Of a DNA stretch of 64,000 nt, positions 1-11,773 are shown piece by piece. Numbering within the stretch: the stretch's first letter is position 1; every line of letters starts with the position of its first letter. Position numbers and translations under genes: made by a program. The notes under the pieces are model-generated. The model searched no databases and was not told the DNA's origin. It was given only the letters and a program-made list of their open reading frames with translations. Source of the DNA: Phytophthora sp. 'mugwort' (Eukaryota; Oomycota; Peronosporomycetes; Peronosporales; Peronosporaceae); contig JAUCEF010000014.1 of the NCBI GenBank assembly GCA_033558025.1, positions 1,612,001 through 1,676,000 on the forward strand, read 5' to 3'.

Positions 1-1928
1 CGGGGCGGCTATGCACTTGCATTGCGGCGGAGGAAGCAGGTAGGCTTGGACTGTGGGGAACGACGCACTTTTGGAATGATTGTATTGTTTTGTTTTTCTT
101 TTGGTAGCTACGATATGCATGCGGTCATGGAAGCACCTCGTGCACTCCATTCGCTCCCTTACTGGGTAAGCTTCTTTTTCTTTTCTGTACATAACCTAAA
201 TGTAAGCAACGTTTCCTTTCCTAAATTTGTACTGTACAGGTACGCATTAGGTACGTACCTTCGGCGGCTGCCTGCCATGCGCGTCCCGACCGTTCAAGGC
301 AGCTCGCGCATGGTGGCTTGCTACATAGACCGCTGGCGTTCTCGGTCAGCACGCCCGTGAGGGTGATGGCCTAGGCGTGCTGACCGGCACGCCGTGCTCA
401 GCCTGACAACTAGTGCCGCACAGACTTCAACTACGCCCACTTGTGCAACTTGTTTCGTGTCGTTCATTCATTGCTGTCGTACGACGGACGTTAGTGTGTT
501 GCAGCCTCATTCAAGAATCATGGGTTTCTTACATGACGTCATGGACTCTGACTCCCGTTGGATCCGTGACAAGTTGATGCCATGTTTTTGTATCGTCGTA
601 TAGTATTGGGACGAAAGTGAAAGCCGAAGACGTTTAAGGTGTGGTGTTGAGGTGATTCTAGAGTATCTTGTTGATGAACGTGTGGAAGTGTTGATAAATG
701 TAGCAGGAGCAACATTTTTCCGTCGCAATATCCGTTCAGCCGTGATTAGGACTACCGATATGATGTGCGAGTGCTACCTGACGCAATATGAAATAATCTT
801 GGAGCTCCTACTCCGCCACGACATGGACTTGAGTACCTATTACCGCCAGTGATGAATTCTGGTACAACTACGACGTGAAGCAGAAGGCTCTGTTTGGCTA
901 ATTATGTTCGCAATATGCCAGATGAGGTCATTTATTGCAACCATTTACTAGTGATTCGAGCATACAGTACCACGTCTCGTGTACAGTACTAGTACGGCAG
1001 AACTATAATGGCTCAATAATGAGACCCAGGCTTCGTGATGCTCGTGTGTACTAGTCAAGTCTCTCCAAACCCATTGCACAAAGGTCCTACTGAAGGCTGA
1101 TTCGTTTGACTACTCCATCTTGTATCTTCGATACTTATATAATATACTAAGTACGGCAAAGAGGTTTTGTGCTTGCTTTGTATCTGATAGTAAGTCGTTA
1201 CAATATTTTTCTATTTTTTCCAATTTCGGAGTTTTGGTTCAGAGTAGTTGACTCCGAACGCGTGTGATATTATCGGCGTGATAAGCTAGAGATGTAACAG
1301 CGACTCGGAGCGCCATGACACGCGCATGGTTCATACCGTCATACCGCGCTCCAAGCCCAGAACCATGACCATGAGGTTGAATGCGAAAGCGGACGATAGC
1401 GCTGGTCCAGATGCCAGGCACCAGCATGGCCGTGCCCAAACTAGATCGTCTAAGACGTAGCTGGGAATACCAAACAATTTATTTTTGCAGGCATATAACG
1501 GGTGAATCACCAACATAGTCTGAAGACTTGGATGTCAGCTGATGACGTAGAGGTGTGTCAATGAACAACAGGAGTAAAATTGTTGAAACAGGGTCGCAAC
1601 CGTGCTATGAGCAAGGCCACCAGTAGCCATCGCTTCCAATATCCATACGCCATTTCGTGGTATCTGCAGTTGGTTGCAATAGCTTTAACATACTACTTTT
1701 GAAGGAAGGAGACAATGGTAGGAAGCGTAGAAGACGCGCCAATTTGACACGGGACGTTCCAACATAGAGATGGTCGAGCAGCCATCGAGGCGCCCCTGGG
1801 GTACCTCCAGATAGAGTAAAACTCGTTTTAGTGTAGCTCCTTGAGCTTTCCAGACAGTCATACTAAAACAAGCTCAGCTCCACGCTGGGAGTATTTGAGC
1901 TTGATCGGTTTTGGAATGAGTGTCCTCG
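1..1928. other. Stretch with no recognisable gene
   Basis: No open frame here resembles a known protein. The longest begins with GTG at 652 and gives about 66 codons. The sequence holds short direct repeats such as TACAGTAC twice near 965-990. It is probably flanking repeat debris or the 3' flank of the Helitron-like element that begins at about 1929. Confidence 0.4.
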
Positions 1929-3592
1929 CTAGCTTAATGGCATACTTGCTTTTGTCGTTTGCAAGAAGCCCGATTGGAATGATAATACTGCTTTTTCAGT
2001 TCTGTGACCCTCAGTATTTGTTTTCAAGATGTTTCCAAATTGTTTTTGGGTGGCCAAGTTGTTGCCGGAACAACATCGCCTGCATGGTTTAATGAGTTGT
2101 ACATTTATACAGTCTGGCGCGCTCGGAAGATCAATGATAGCGCCGCTTTGTACTGGAGCAGATTCTAGTTGCTGGAGAACGCGTTCCGTATCGCTCATTT
2201 CAGTCCACGCAAGCGACACGAGCTTGCACACAATACCGTTTGCTACGCCCCACTCCACGTTGCCGTTACCATTATCAAGAACTTGAGCGCATCCACCCAG
2301 CACAACCGAACAAGTTCGGGTAGTCCGAAGCGTTGTACAGTAACTTCAGTAGTTCTTGTGGGACTCCCGCGACAGGTTTTCTCCATCTTAATACTACTGT
2401 GTTTGTGCGGATAGCTAGTAATCGAGCGGCGCATGCTGTTAAAGCAGCTTTATCAACATTATTGGTAACCAAAATTCTGGAATCATCCATCCATGCGGAA
2501 TCCTGCTCAACTTCTTGTGTTGTAAGCTCATGAGTAATAGCGCCAGTTACCTCATTGTTGAGGAGTTGAAAAATCTCTTGATTGGGGCTGCCTGGATAGA
2601 TAGGTGGAAGCTTTCGAAAGGCATCTAGGATATTTTGCTGCACAGGACAGCTGTGGGCCCTTTATTGAGACTTGAGGGAAAACACTCGGAAGCGCCTGAA
2701 TAGGTCTCGGACTTGGATGAGAGTAGCATTTACGTTCAAGTTGTACATTGCTTTAAATAGCGGAGTTCCCATGAGTGCCTCCAGTTGTAAGAATCTCCAG
2801 CCTTCAAAAACAAATAAAGGCAAGACGTCAGCCACGTATGTAAGATATGAAGTGATGGAGAAATGTAGAAACGTCGTACCCACAACACGGATTTACCACC
2901 AAAAGGTAGATCAGGATTTTAGACCAGTCGTAAGTGCTTGTCCATCGTTACTGCAAACGCGCTACTAAGCATTGAAACTTCGTCTGTCACGATGATGCCC
3001 ACAGAATTATCGAAGAGAAGACGCAGTTCAGCTAACTTATTTGGTGAAATGTGGTCTCCATCGCGGCCGACCTTGAAAGCAGCGTTCTGCCCGTCTGGAA
3101 ACTGGCTTGCAGCTACCCCAGTCGGGCATGTAATGACCGTTTTAGCCTCCGTTTCGCTAATTCGTCACGAAGCGTGTGAATTACGAACAACTTTCCTGTT
3201 CCAGCCCCTCCATGCATAAGCGTGAGAGTCTGAACCGGATTGGGCTTGTCTAAGTTAATCAGGATCCAGTCAAGTATTGCTTCATGTTCAGGTGACGCCG
3301 TCACTTCACTTGAGGACGGTCGAGGCGAATCTTCAAATGGGCCTTTAGCACCACCAGGTTCATGTTTCCGCGCTGAGTTGCAGCTGGATAAATCTGAATC
3401 ATGACTGTATGCCGGCATATCGTGAATTTTCCTTGCAATATTTTGGATGCTTAATTCAGGGCGATTGAGCACATTTTCAGGATTATTTTTTTGATGCTGG
3501 TATACGCTGGATCGTAGCCTAGACGCTGGCACTGCATGACGCATTTCACCGGGTGTTTCTGCAGTGCCGTCTTGAACACCCATCAGGAGCAA
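1929..3592 (-). pseudogene. PIF1-like helicase domain of the Helitron remnant
   Basis: The helicase would unwind DNA during rolling-circle transposition. The Walker A motif GGAGTGK is encoded at about 3193-3213, where the residue after GK is Leu rather than the usual Ser/Thr. A Walker B-like IIVTDEVSMLS lies at about 2970-3000 in another frame. Further helicase segments follow at 2883-2662 (VADVLPLFVFEGWRFLQLE) and 2643-2275 (SRILVTNNVD), then a tail at 2303-1929. At least four frame changes are needed to read through. PIF1-family helicases normally run about 500-600 residues here, so most of the domain is present but broken. The cellular PIF1 gene is an unlikely alternative because of the linked DUF6570-like region. 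Confidence 0.8.
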
Positions 3593-5030
3593 AATGATGA
3601 CTGTACTGCCTGTACACTATCCCGATGGGTCGGATTTCCCAAAGCCGCAGCTCGTGTAAGCCAATAAAAATAGTCATCTCCTCCCGATAGGTTTCCGATT
3701 GCTTCAGGGTCGCACATATGTTGGCCGTGGCGCTTTTTGCGATCCTTGTTGAAGTCGTCCGACGGAGTTTTTTTCCATCGGGTGCTGTTTCTGGCCTTCC
3801 AGTCCAAACACATTTTCTCGTTATCGCTACTCCGAATACGCTTTTGAATGAAGTTGCACTTGTCGATATCGTTGCCTCGAGACAAAAGAGGCGGAAGTGC
3901 TATCCTACGCTCTACACAAGCGATCTAAGCCAGGCGTACCCACTTTAAATTGCGGTTGTCGTTGGGTATTCCAGGGCACTGCGACGGAGACAATGTACTT
4001 GGCGATTGCATCCATTTCTTGGTACTTTCGGCTTCACGAGAGCATGAAGCAGGCGGAGAGCCTCCAAATGCCATAGTTAACAATCTTGCTCGGATAACGG
4101 CTTCATAATGATGGAAAATAGGATGGCGTGGGTCCAACTCAACACCTTTCCGAGGTTTGCGGCCACGAGTGGCTTTTATGCTTACTGCCTTTTGCCGAGG
4201 TACAATATCCACGATACAAGCGAACCCAATCGGTGAATAGTCCACGAAATGATCTCCACGAAATTTATACGATTCCAATTGACTTAACTAATAATGTTTT
4301 GCCGTCGACTTTGTAATCTCGCGCACCCCCTGTAGTATGCCGCCCATTCAGTGAATTGCTGAGCACCGACAAATCTTCCGAGTGAGCAAAATTTGCTAGC
4401 TCCTCGATGGTTTCATCTATCGGTGTGGGGTTGTTACTGATTTTGTCTTTAAGTTCATGAAATCTGCTACGTCGCCATCATCAAATGAGTTATCGCGGTC
4501 ACTGTTTGTCGATACATCACCATCCGGCGCACTACGATCCCCATTCTCGACGCCTGCGTTTCTGATTTCATGCCTCTGCAGTTAATTTATGAATTCAAGG
4601 GGAAACACGTACGAGAATGATTCTGATGACACATGTGCCCAAGCAAAGCGCATATCATCAATGAAATGGGCCATTCCTTTGCGCCACCAAATGCATTCAC
4701 TGTTCGCGTCGCCAGATATTGTGCCTGACGCATGGGTGTTCCACTGTCTTGAGCAACGCTAGGGTATTTCAGTGCATCTTCGAGAGCAGTGATCATTACC
4801 GCGGCAGCATTTTTGAGTCCAGCGCCTTCTTTTGTCATGTAATTCTGCTGATATTCGTCGACCAAATCTTCGGCGTCCTCTCCGTTCATAACTCTTAAGT
4901 TGCAACGCGAAGCGGTTAATCCAGACAATAAAGTGTTTGTTTCAACAAACATACCATTCACTTCAGGGCGAAATTGCTCCCATACAATAGGGCCACGCAG
5001 ATGGGCATGCAGGAACTCACCTTGCCGGAA
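3583..5030 (-). pseudogene. Middle (Rep-proximal) region of the Helitron remnant
   Basis: Three frames (3885-3583, 4278-3925 and 4961-4587) carry segments that look strongly conserved, for example GRKPRKGVELDPRHPIFHHY, EGAGLKNAAAVMITALEDAL and MRQAQYLATRTVNAFGGAKE. A His-Ala-His tripeptide is encoded at 5001-5009, just upstream of the 4961 frame. It could belong to a HUH nuclease motif but does not prove one, because the usual surrounding hydrophobic residues are unclear. The stretch 4279-4586 has no long frame and is probably the eroded linker. Assignment to the element rests on strand, order and neighbours. Confidence 0.6.
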
Positions 5031-7237
5031 TCATAGCCAGCATCCAGTTTTTCTTCCAACTCTGTGTTGAGAAGGTTTCCGACGTAATCTCCATATACCT
5101 TGCTTATAATCAATGGCTGTGTATCTCTTTCGTGAATTCCTGCAGGGCGAGAAAGACGGCATTGTGTTTTTCTGCGTTTTCCTTTGACGCAGGTCTTCGA
5201 GTGGATATGAATGTTCGTGGCAGCAGTAGACTTTCAACTGCGTTTTGAAAAGCTGGTAGACTTTCGCTAACACGAGGTAAATTGACTTGACACGCACGTG
5301 GTAACGGACATCCAGGATTATTGCTCCCGCATTGTTTCAACCAATCCCGTGTATCGGGGGGACACTCGATTAGTACATACAGCACTAATCCATTCAGCGA
5401 TACACTGACGTAGCTCTTGGGAAGCTCTACGCGTTAAGATCTCTGGTGAAACTGAAGAACCATACACCGCCATGTGCAGGTACAATTGGAGTAGCCCCTC
5501 TCCCTACTACTGCAATGTCGTTTTCTATCCCGACCGCGTCCATCATTGCGTCAATTATGGTGGATCTCACCTTGTCGGTCTGACACATCGCTGGTTGCAA
5601 AACAGCGGATTGCTGAAAAATACATCATGTGATACTTTCTCTTTGTAGTCATATCTGCACCACTCTCGCGCCGAGTTCACAGCATTGTCAACAGCATGTA
5701 ACGCTTCAGTGTCACTTATAACATCCTCTTCGATAGCACGTTCTAGCGCAGCCAAGTTTTCCAATTGATCACGCGAGTCATCTATCTCAATACCCTCTCT
5801 CCGGAAGAAACTGTGCGTTTCCTTCAAAACAGCTAACCACGAAAAAATACTTTGACTCGGTAATGCGTACAACCCGCGGAATAAGTGCTTACGTGTTCTC
5901 CTCTCTTTGGAAGGCCGCTAAAAGTAACATGAGGTTTGCGCTCAATGTCCGTTACCGGAAGGACTTTTGCGCAAGCTTGGGGACCACTCGAAGGAAAGCA
6001 AATTGCATGACCATTGCCATGTCTTCCGGACAGAAAGAACTCCAGTCCAAAGCACCCCCGGCGCTGGTGCAATACAGTTTTTCGCAAGTGCATTCAAGGC
6101 AGGTAGTGATCCACACCGTCCGTACTCATGACCACTGGCAAGACTAAACTTTGACTTGCGGGGGTTATACGCACATTTGGGACAGAGATGGATTCGTCCT
6201 GTATTTCGAACGAACTCAGGATTCAAATAATAGTTTTTTCCATCCGGCTGCTGTAAGATTTGGGCATCCTGATGATATCGTCTGAAAGATGACCGTATCG
6301 CTCTTCATACTCAGTCGAAGAATACGAAAAGCCTCCGGCAGGCATGATAACGGCATGCATACACTGCTTCCTTGCGGCCCCACAAGAAACTCACAACACG
6401 ATGCACACGCAAAACAGGGCACTTCTTGATGGATCAAGTGCAGCTGCAGATTTCTCGCACCGGACATACTCTTGTGTACTTGGGTCAAGCACGGTCATCA
6501 ACCTTTTGCGTACTGAGTCGCTTTCCCGAAGATGTTCACTCATTAAAAACGAATGTCTCTGGATGACAGCTACAACAGTAATAGTAGGCTAATGCGAGTC
6601 TTGGGTCAGAAGTAAAGTTTTGACCCTTCATCATCAGCAAAACTTCCTCCTCAGAGATGTCATGTCTATCCAGTATTGATTCTGCAACTGTCTGTAAACG
6701 ACTGTCAATAGCACTCTTCTCGCCTTGTACGCATTGTTCTGGCTGAACATGCTGTGCTGGTGCTGTCAAAGCAAGTTTTGAGTGTATGAGAAACCATGCC
6801 AATTGATATCAGTGAGGGATCAGCCTACCTTGCTTTTTCTTTTCAGCGCGATGTTTACGCATGTAATCAGCTCGTTGAGACGTTGGTACTTCAGCTTCGC
6901 AGCAGCGTCTTCGCCACTAACATTTGAGCAGTCCGATACTTCCGCGTTAGTCGGCGTGCCGCTTCCGTGTTGTTTTCTTTGGGTCGACACTATTGGTATC
7001 TAAACTAACGCCGTCGTTATCCCCATCACCACCTCTAGTTACTCCAACTTTCAGCGAAGCAACTCCGATAGACGCTTGAATAGCACCGGCTAGCTTTCTT
7101 GCAGCACGATACTCGCGCATGTATTTCGCTTTACGCTGACACTTTTTTTGTTGTGACGCGTCCTCCATTGGCCGCTCAGTTCGACCCTCTTGGCCATTTT
7201 GCAGCATTGTTTCTTCAACTTCTTCAGCAAAATGCAA
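5031..7237 (-). pseudogene. N-terminal DUF6570-like region of the Helitron remnant
   Basis: Overlapping broken frames cover 5385-5031, 5872-5567, 6226-5833, 6488-6216, 6802-6536 and 7237-6947. The 6226-5942 frame shows ICPxC-like cysteines (HLCPKCAYN) followed by FSLASGHEYGR and LPALNALAKNCIAP. This Cys-rich block with a conserved Leu/Pro segment is the DUF6570 type that accompanies PIF1-like helicases in oomycete Helitrons. The 7237 frame begins with an Arg/Lys-rich leader (MREYRAARK). The 5872 frame is acidic and helical. Nothing here is uninterrupted beyond about 120 codons. Function is inferred only from the family arrangement. Confidence 0.6.
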
Positions 7238-7457
7238 CAGATTGCGCTCCGTTTAGCTATTGTGCCAAGTTAGTGAGACTGACCAAAGAATTGGCTGAGC
7301 CAGTTAGCAACGGCGCGATCAAATTATGTCACGAGAGTCGATATACAAGATTCTATCCGATGACTGCCAAACAGAACTTCAACCGTGAGTACATTTCCAA
7401 GTATCCACCTGCAAACGCCAAAGGCAAAAAAAAATCTATCAGGCTTGTTCGCCATTC

Positions 7458-7581
7458 CAACCGAGCGGTCTTTCGCGCATAACTCGCTGAGCGACGACAA
7501 AAACAAGACTCATCTCCGTCCACCGTGCGGTATTTCGCGTATATCTCGATAGCGCCGACAAGAACAAGACTCATCTCCGTC
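7458..7581 (+). repeat. Two-copy tandem duplication of about 62 bp
   Basis: Unit 1 (7458-7520) and unit 2 (7521-7581) are adjacent diverged copies. Both end in the same AAGACTCATCTCCGTC block and share GCGGT.TTTCGCG.AT near their starts. The duplication lies between the Helitron remnant and the broken gene that starts at about 7590. Confidence 0.7.
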
Positions 7582-7589
7582 GGCAACAT

Positions 7590-8399
7590 GGAGATTGACG
7601 GCATCCCGATTCCAAAAGACTACAAATCACCACTCGCCAAGAACACGGCGAAGTGAAGAAGATGCCCCCCCCTCGCGTGATTCCTACTCGCAAAGGTAAG
7701 GCGAATTGCTGAAGCGAGTGTAGTAATTTTGACTGCAACTTGTGATTGCTATTTCCATGTCGCCGTGATACTAGTATTTGTAGAATACGTGGCCGAGGGA
7801 CCACGCAAGGCGGATAATGTTTCCGTCTACTGTCGAAACGTTTGGTGCAGCGAACACACATTACGCGATGAACGTAAATTGGTCCGCACGCACCTAGTTG
7901 ACCTCTTTGCCCCAGTCAGCGGCGAGACTGAAATCGGTAAGTTTCGTACTGGTTAGCTACCATTTTCAAGCTTCCGAACATTTTATGCATATATTTGTGA
8001 CACTTCCAGAAATATGAAGACCAGTATGATAACAACCGCTACACGGTCGACAAAGACCTCATGACCGCAATGATGTGAAAAAAAACAGAAAATTACGTGC
8101 ACGACTTCCCTCTCCGCGGACAAAAAGTGAACTTCACTGACCCGAAGGCCTACCGAAATGAGTGCTGCCAATTCACAACGCAATTTGAAGATCTTGCATT
8201 TGAAAAGCAGATCAAGGCGACAGCAGGCGTTGAGGCGACCACTGCGACTACTGACCCCAATTCGGCAGTCTGCACGGCAGCCCTTACGCTTGTAGCTGCT
8301 CCCGAGACTGAGCCTCCCATGAAGCATGAGCCTGCCCAAAAGATGATCAAAACCGAGACGAAGCTCGAGCCAGCCAAAAAGAAGCGCAAAACCGACTGA
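7590..8399 (+). pseudogene. Unrecognised, probably broken, intron-containing gene
   Basis: An ATG at 7590 opens a short frame (MEIDGIPIPKDYKSPLAKN) that soon stops near an 8-C run at 7665-7672. A second coding-like block is at about 7789-7936 (YCRNVWCSEHTLRDERKLV) and a third at about 8010-8399. Possible introns run from GTAAGG at about 7696 to a TTGTAG near 7787, and from GTAAGT at 7937 to an AG at 8009 or 8018. The third block contains an in-frame TGA followed by eight A's near 8077-8087. It then continues to a Lys-rich C terminus (AKKKRKTD) that resembles a nuclear localisation signal. I recognise no family. It may be a repeat-borne nuclear protein or a decayed host gene. Confidence 0.4.
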
Positions 8400-8749
8400 A
8401 TATTGAGTCCGGGCTAATTCGCTCTACTTGCGTACGGTGACGTGATTTTATATCTCTGTTTTCCTTTAGCACACGAGGAAGCCACTCCAAAAAGCAAGAA
8501 AATGAATCGTTGAATCTTTGCGTCAGAGTACCTTACTTTCTTCGTGTTGTCACCTAAAACGACTCTTGCGTTGATGCGGCAGTGTGCACGGATGCCAGTA
8601 CGCCTAAATTTGTTGCTGCAACATTCTGAATGTGATATGAATGTTGACTGAGGTTACGTTTACGCACGTAGTACCGTGGAATTAATCCGTTGAGGCTGTC
8701 CCCCCCCTTCATTCTTCGGGTATTCCCAGTATAATCCGTGTCGATTCTA
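8400..8749. other. Spacer without a recognisable gene
   Basis: No coding frame is supported. An 8-C run ends at 8707. The segment separates the plus-strand broken gene from the minus-strand aquaglyceroporin remnants. Confidence 0.4.
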
Positions 8750-9010
8750 CCTTGTTGAAGGCCATGTAGTTAAAGAAATTGTTGCTCGTACGTGGCGAAC
8801 CTGCTCGCATGCGGGTCGTTGGTGTCCAGATTCTGGTACGACATGGCGTAGTTGACGAAGGCATCGCAGTTGATGCCCACCAACTACGACAGCATGTCCG
8901 GCGCCCTCCACCACCCGGCGGCCAGCACCAGCTTCATGACCGCGTTGAGGTGCTGTGATCCGGATCCAGTCAGATATAACCCGCGATGTTCGGCACTGGT
9001 TAACGGACTG
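8750..9010 (-). pseudogene. Dead aquaglyceroporin (MIP) copy, middle part
   Basis: Read on the minus strand, a frame with one internal stop gives SQHLNAVMKLVLAAGWW and then GINCDAFVNYAMSYQNLD and ASRFATYEQQFLNYMAF. The first segment matches the region of the first NPA box in the intact neighbour at 11774-12727 (GAHMNPSVTLAHAVYG). Here the Asn-Pro-Ala triad has become Asn-Ala-Val, which would abolish a normal pore. The second matches the loop after helix 3. Frameshifts and the stop make it a pseudogene. The weak minus-strand frame at 9478-9158 could hold more of its N-terminal part, but I cannot support that. Confidence 0.55.
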
Positions 9011-9576
9011 CAAATGGTGAGACCAGCGCTGTTGCCGCGTATGCGTCCGTTCATGATCCGTCAGGATGTTTCTATGCAGCCATGTGTGTGCGTTTCTTGG
9101 CGTGCGGCAAAGGCGCGCGGATGTATCAGCGCCGCTAGCCTAGGGCATTCTCCAAGCTCAGGCACCGCAGGCAAGGCTTACCACGTGTGCTTCCCCTCTC
9201 ACTATGATGACAATGGCTAACCCTATTTTCCTGCTCTTGTGGTTACCTATAGCTCCCCACATATCCACCTTCATGCTTGACGTCCATTTAGGACTGCTAC
9301 AATACGGCATCGCCGCTGTGATGGACGAGGACGGCGCGATCGTCGCGCAACGCGTGCAGGTGGCGCTCGTGTTGCCCCCGCGACTCCGATGGTGGTTCCA
9401 CGAGTTCTCCCGGTATCTCCAGTCCAGATACTTGTACTCCTGTTGAACAAGATCTGGTCTCCGCTGGCGTAGCGCCATCGCACGCGCCGCTAACGCCGTA
9501 GACTCGCTCGCATCATAACTAGTTAGTACGTGTACGATAGATCGACCGTGAACGGCCTTGTATTAAGACAAACCTA
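9011..9576. other. Stretch without a supported gene between two MIP remnants
   Basis: Overlapping frames exist on both strands at 9158-9483, with high GC, but none reads as a recognisable protein. It may contain the eroded N-terminal half of the 8750-9010 remnant. Confidence 0.3.
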
Positions 9577-9780
9577 GTAAACCATAGAGCCGTCGCTCTT
9601 TTCCTTCTTGATGTCGTTCTGACGGAGAAGCGCCCCATGATGACTCCGATGGGGGGGGACTCAAGAGTACTGAGCGTTGGCGGAGAACACGTTGGGGTCG
9701 TAACCCATGAGGAGAGTGAAGAGACGAGAGCTTGAAGCCGAGCTCCGGGTAGAGCCTAGCCAGCGTGCATTTCCGAGGGC
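9577..9780 (-). pseudogene. Dead aquaglyceroporin (MIP) copy, C-terminal part
   Basis: The minus strand from about 9730 reads RLFTLLMGYDPNVFSANAQY, then a TGA stop next to an 8-G run (plus strand 9651-9658). In another frame it continues with QNDIKKEKSDGSMVY and a stop near 9577. The first segment aligns with PRLFTFFAGYGTKVFTENSC of the intact gene, that is the loop after the second NPA box and the start of helix 6. The Lys-rich tail is a plausible MIP C terminus. A poly-A run at 9783-9796 lies just upstream. The second NPA box is not visible. Confidence 0.65.
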
Positions 9781-10242
9781 ATAAAAAAAAAAAAAACTGT
9801 ACCCCGGTTACAGTGACTGTAAGAAAGCCGTAAGGTTGAAATTGTTGTACATGTAGTGCCTTGTACTTCGGGTTACGCTCTATCGGAAACTGCACGTACA
9901 GTAGAAGCACCAAATGTGCACCCGCATCGTTTGAGCTGCTGCGTAACCTGAGTGTTCCACGAAAACTCGTATAGTGGAGTACTTAGTACATTTTGTAGAA
10001 ATGTCACTCAATCAACTTTCGTCATATATCTTCCTCCTCGTCTTCGACGTCGCGATCACACAGCTAATCATTGGTTAGAGAAATGGGATCCAACATTTCT
10101 AGCTACGGCTGCTAAACACTTTCGAGCCGTAACCTGCAAACTACGTGGCCGAAGCCGCGGGGGGTTCATGCCGAATGCCATTCCGATCCCCAGAAGAAGG
10201 AAACCTTGTGACGAAACACATAGGTTTCCCTTCTCTCTGGGG

Positions 10243-10312
10243 ATGGCAGCTAGTGCAATGTTCTAACAAGACCCGTGCGCGTGTCTTGCTAAAACATTGC
10301 ACTAGCTGCCAT
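10243..10312. repeat. Long near-perfect hairpin
   Basis: The 30-nt arm at 10243-10272 (starting ATGGCAGCTAGTGCAATG) is the reverse complement of the arm at 10283-10312 except for two positions. The spacer is only 10 nt (CCGTGCGCGT). It lies between two dead MIP copies and is not part of a coding frame that I can support. Confidence 0.9.
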
Positions 10313-10494
10313 AATGTGGTGATGAGATGCGATACATATGGTCATCATTGGGTAGTGCAGTCCAGAAGCCAACCACATCTAAAGACTATCCCGTTCTACC
10401 ACACCACCATCTCGCCTCATAGATCACTACTGTATTCATTGAGCACAAGAAGGTGGTCCACGCACATCGTGACAGGCAAGCCTTTCATCTTAAT

Positions 10495-11195
10495 TTAACG
10501 AGGAGACGTCGTCTGCAACACACAAGACGATGCTGATCGACGGTGCACCAACTTCTGCCGCACTACGCGAAATGAGTCAGTTAATAGCTCAAACGATGCA
10601 GAACTAATATGTAGATTTCCTGCCTTCATCGCCCTTTCGAGGAGTCGTTTTCGATCCGGGGTAAAGTTTTGTGGGAGTTCTGGGTGCTGCATCCCGACGA
10701 ATTCAATGCAAAGCCCGCCAACGATGACGCACCCGACTGGTGGCGCAATGATCGGGATCCAAAAGTAGTACGAGTCCTCCGTGGAGACTAAGTGGTAGTC
10801 GATGCTGTACGTGAAGAGGCGAGGACCGAAGTCTCCGTTGGACTCATGACTAGTCCAGATTTTTGCTGAATGCACACGAAATGGCGGTAACCAGCGGAGC
10901 CAAAGCGAATAGAGTATCCCTGTTGCTCATTTAACGATTGCGTCTGTTCTTGATAGCGTAGAAGTCAGCATAATACAAGAGGCCAGCATGTCTGTGTAGA
11001 ACGCTGTGTAGTCGAGACGTGTGCGTACGTTTGTATATCGTCTACTGGTTCGGGTCCTCGCGTCGAATCTTCTGGGCATTCATGACGTAGATCAGAGCCG
11101 CTTCGACGAAGGCGCCGAGCGTCCATGCGATCATATAGCCCGGAAGCTTCCACCACGGCATGCAGTCGTACACGGCGTTTTGTGACCGTAATGAC
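10495..11195 (-). pseudogene. Dead aquaglyceroporin (MIP) copy, middle to C terminus
   Basis: Two blocks match the intact MIP gene. At about 11190-11050 one frame reads AVYDCMPWWKLPGYMIAWTL, then GAFVEAALIYVMNAQKIRRE, corresponding to AVYGRLAWRKVPGYVVSQFL and GAFVGAVAIYLLDYQ. It ends at a stop in DPNQ*. At 10875-10650 another frame reads SNGDFGPRLFTYSIDYHLV, then YYFWIPIIAPPVGCVIVGG, corresponding to the second NPA loop and helix 6. The NPA triad itself has been replaced by HESNGDF. The frame runs on past the usual C terminus to 10495. The region around helices 4-5 (10880-11040) is eroded. Confidence 0.8.
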
Positions 11196-11773
11196 GGAGA
11201 TGATCTGAGCGCTACTGACATTTTCGTGTGCTGTGGCTGTCGTTAAAATTGATTGCCAGATTTGTAGTCTGAATTAGCATTATATACGCTTAAGTAGAGA
11301 CTTTATGTTGCGTTTGGGAAAACTTAGCTCCGAAAAAACATTCTCAAAAGTCATATTTTCCTTCGTGTTTCTACCTCTTGTTAGTCATGTTCGTATGCCA
11401 CATCAAACAGTATCCTGGAGAAAATGTTAGACGTTGCGTAGAGTTTTGTTCGTGGCAATGGCAACGCTGCGACTACAGTAGAAGCGCCACGTGGACTAAT
11501 ACGTCAACGCGGAAGATTGATGAAATCCAGCGTGATCCCAGTCGCGTAATGCATCTGCGATGTCCGTCATGGTGGTATTATAGGATCCTCGCGGCATGAC
11601 CTAGCTGATCGCCCGACATACGTTGGAAATACAACAGTAAAGAGTAAAAAGTGCTTGTTCATGACATGGGTAAAATCTATGTGTACGAGCTATTTGCAAG
11701 GCGAGCTAGCTACCGGTTGGTTGGTTGTGCTGGGGTTTCTCGACTCGTTGTTCCTGTCATCGAGAGATGGAGA
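11196..11773. other. Intergenic stretch 3' of the aquaglyceroporin gene
   Basis: No supported gene. Plus-strand frames at 11378-11599 and 11651-12268 are not family-like, and the second is a shadow of the MIP gene. This is probably the 3' UTR and terminator region of 11774-12727 plus the eroded N-terminal half of the neighbouring dead copy. Confidence 0.4.

Larger units (their letters stand above)
1929..7237 (-). mobile_element. Decayed Helitron-type element (helicase plus DUF6570-like region)
   Basis: Consecutive minus-strand frames read as pieces of one large protein. From N to C terminus they give a basic leader (7237-6947), a Cys-rich DUF6570-like region (6802-5567), a conserved middle region (5385-3583) and a PIF1-like helicase (3592-1929). 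This order is known for oomycete Helitron/Helentron transposases. Frameshifts and stops separate every block, so the element cannot encode a working protein. I could not place the 5' TC end or the 3' hairpin plus CTRR end, so the boundaries are those of the coding remnant only. Family assignment is by domain content. Confidence 0.75.

Noticed and set aside
9158..9478. Possible N-terminal half of a MIP pseudogene
   Set aside because: No segment aligns convincingly with the MIP N terminus or helix 1 in any frame.
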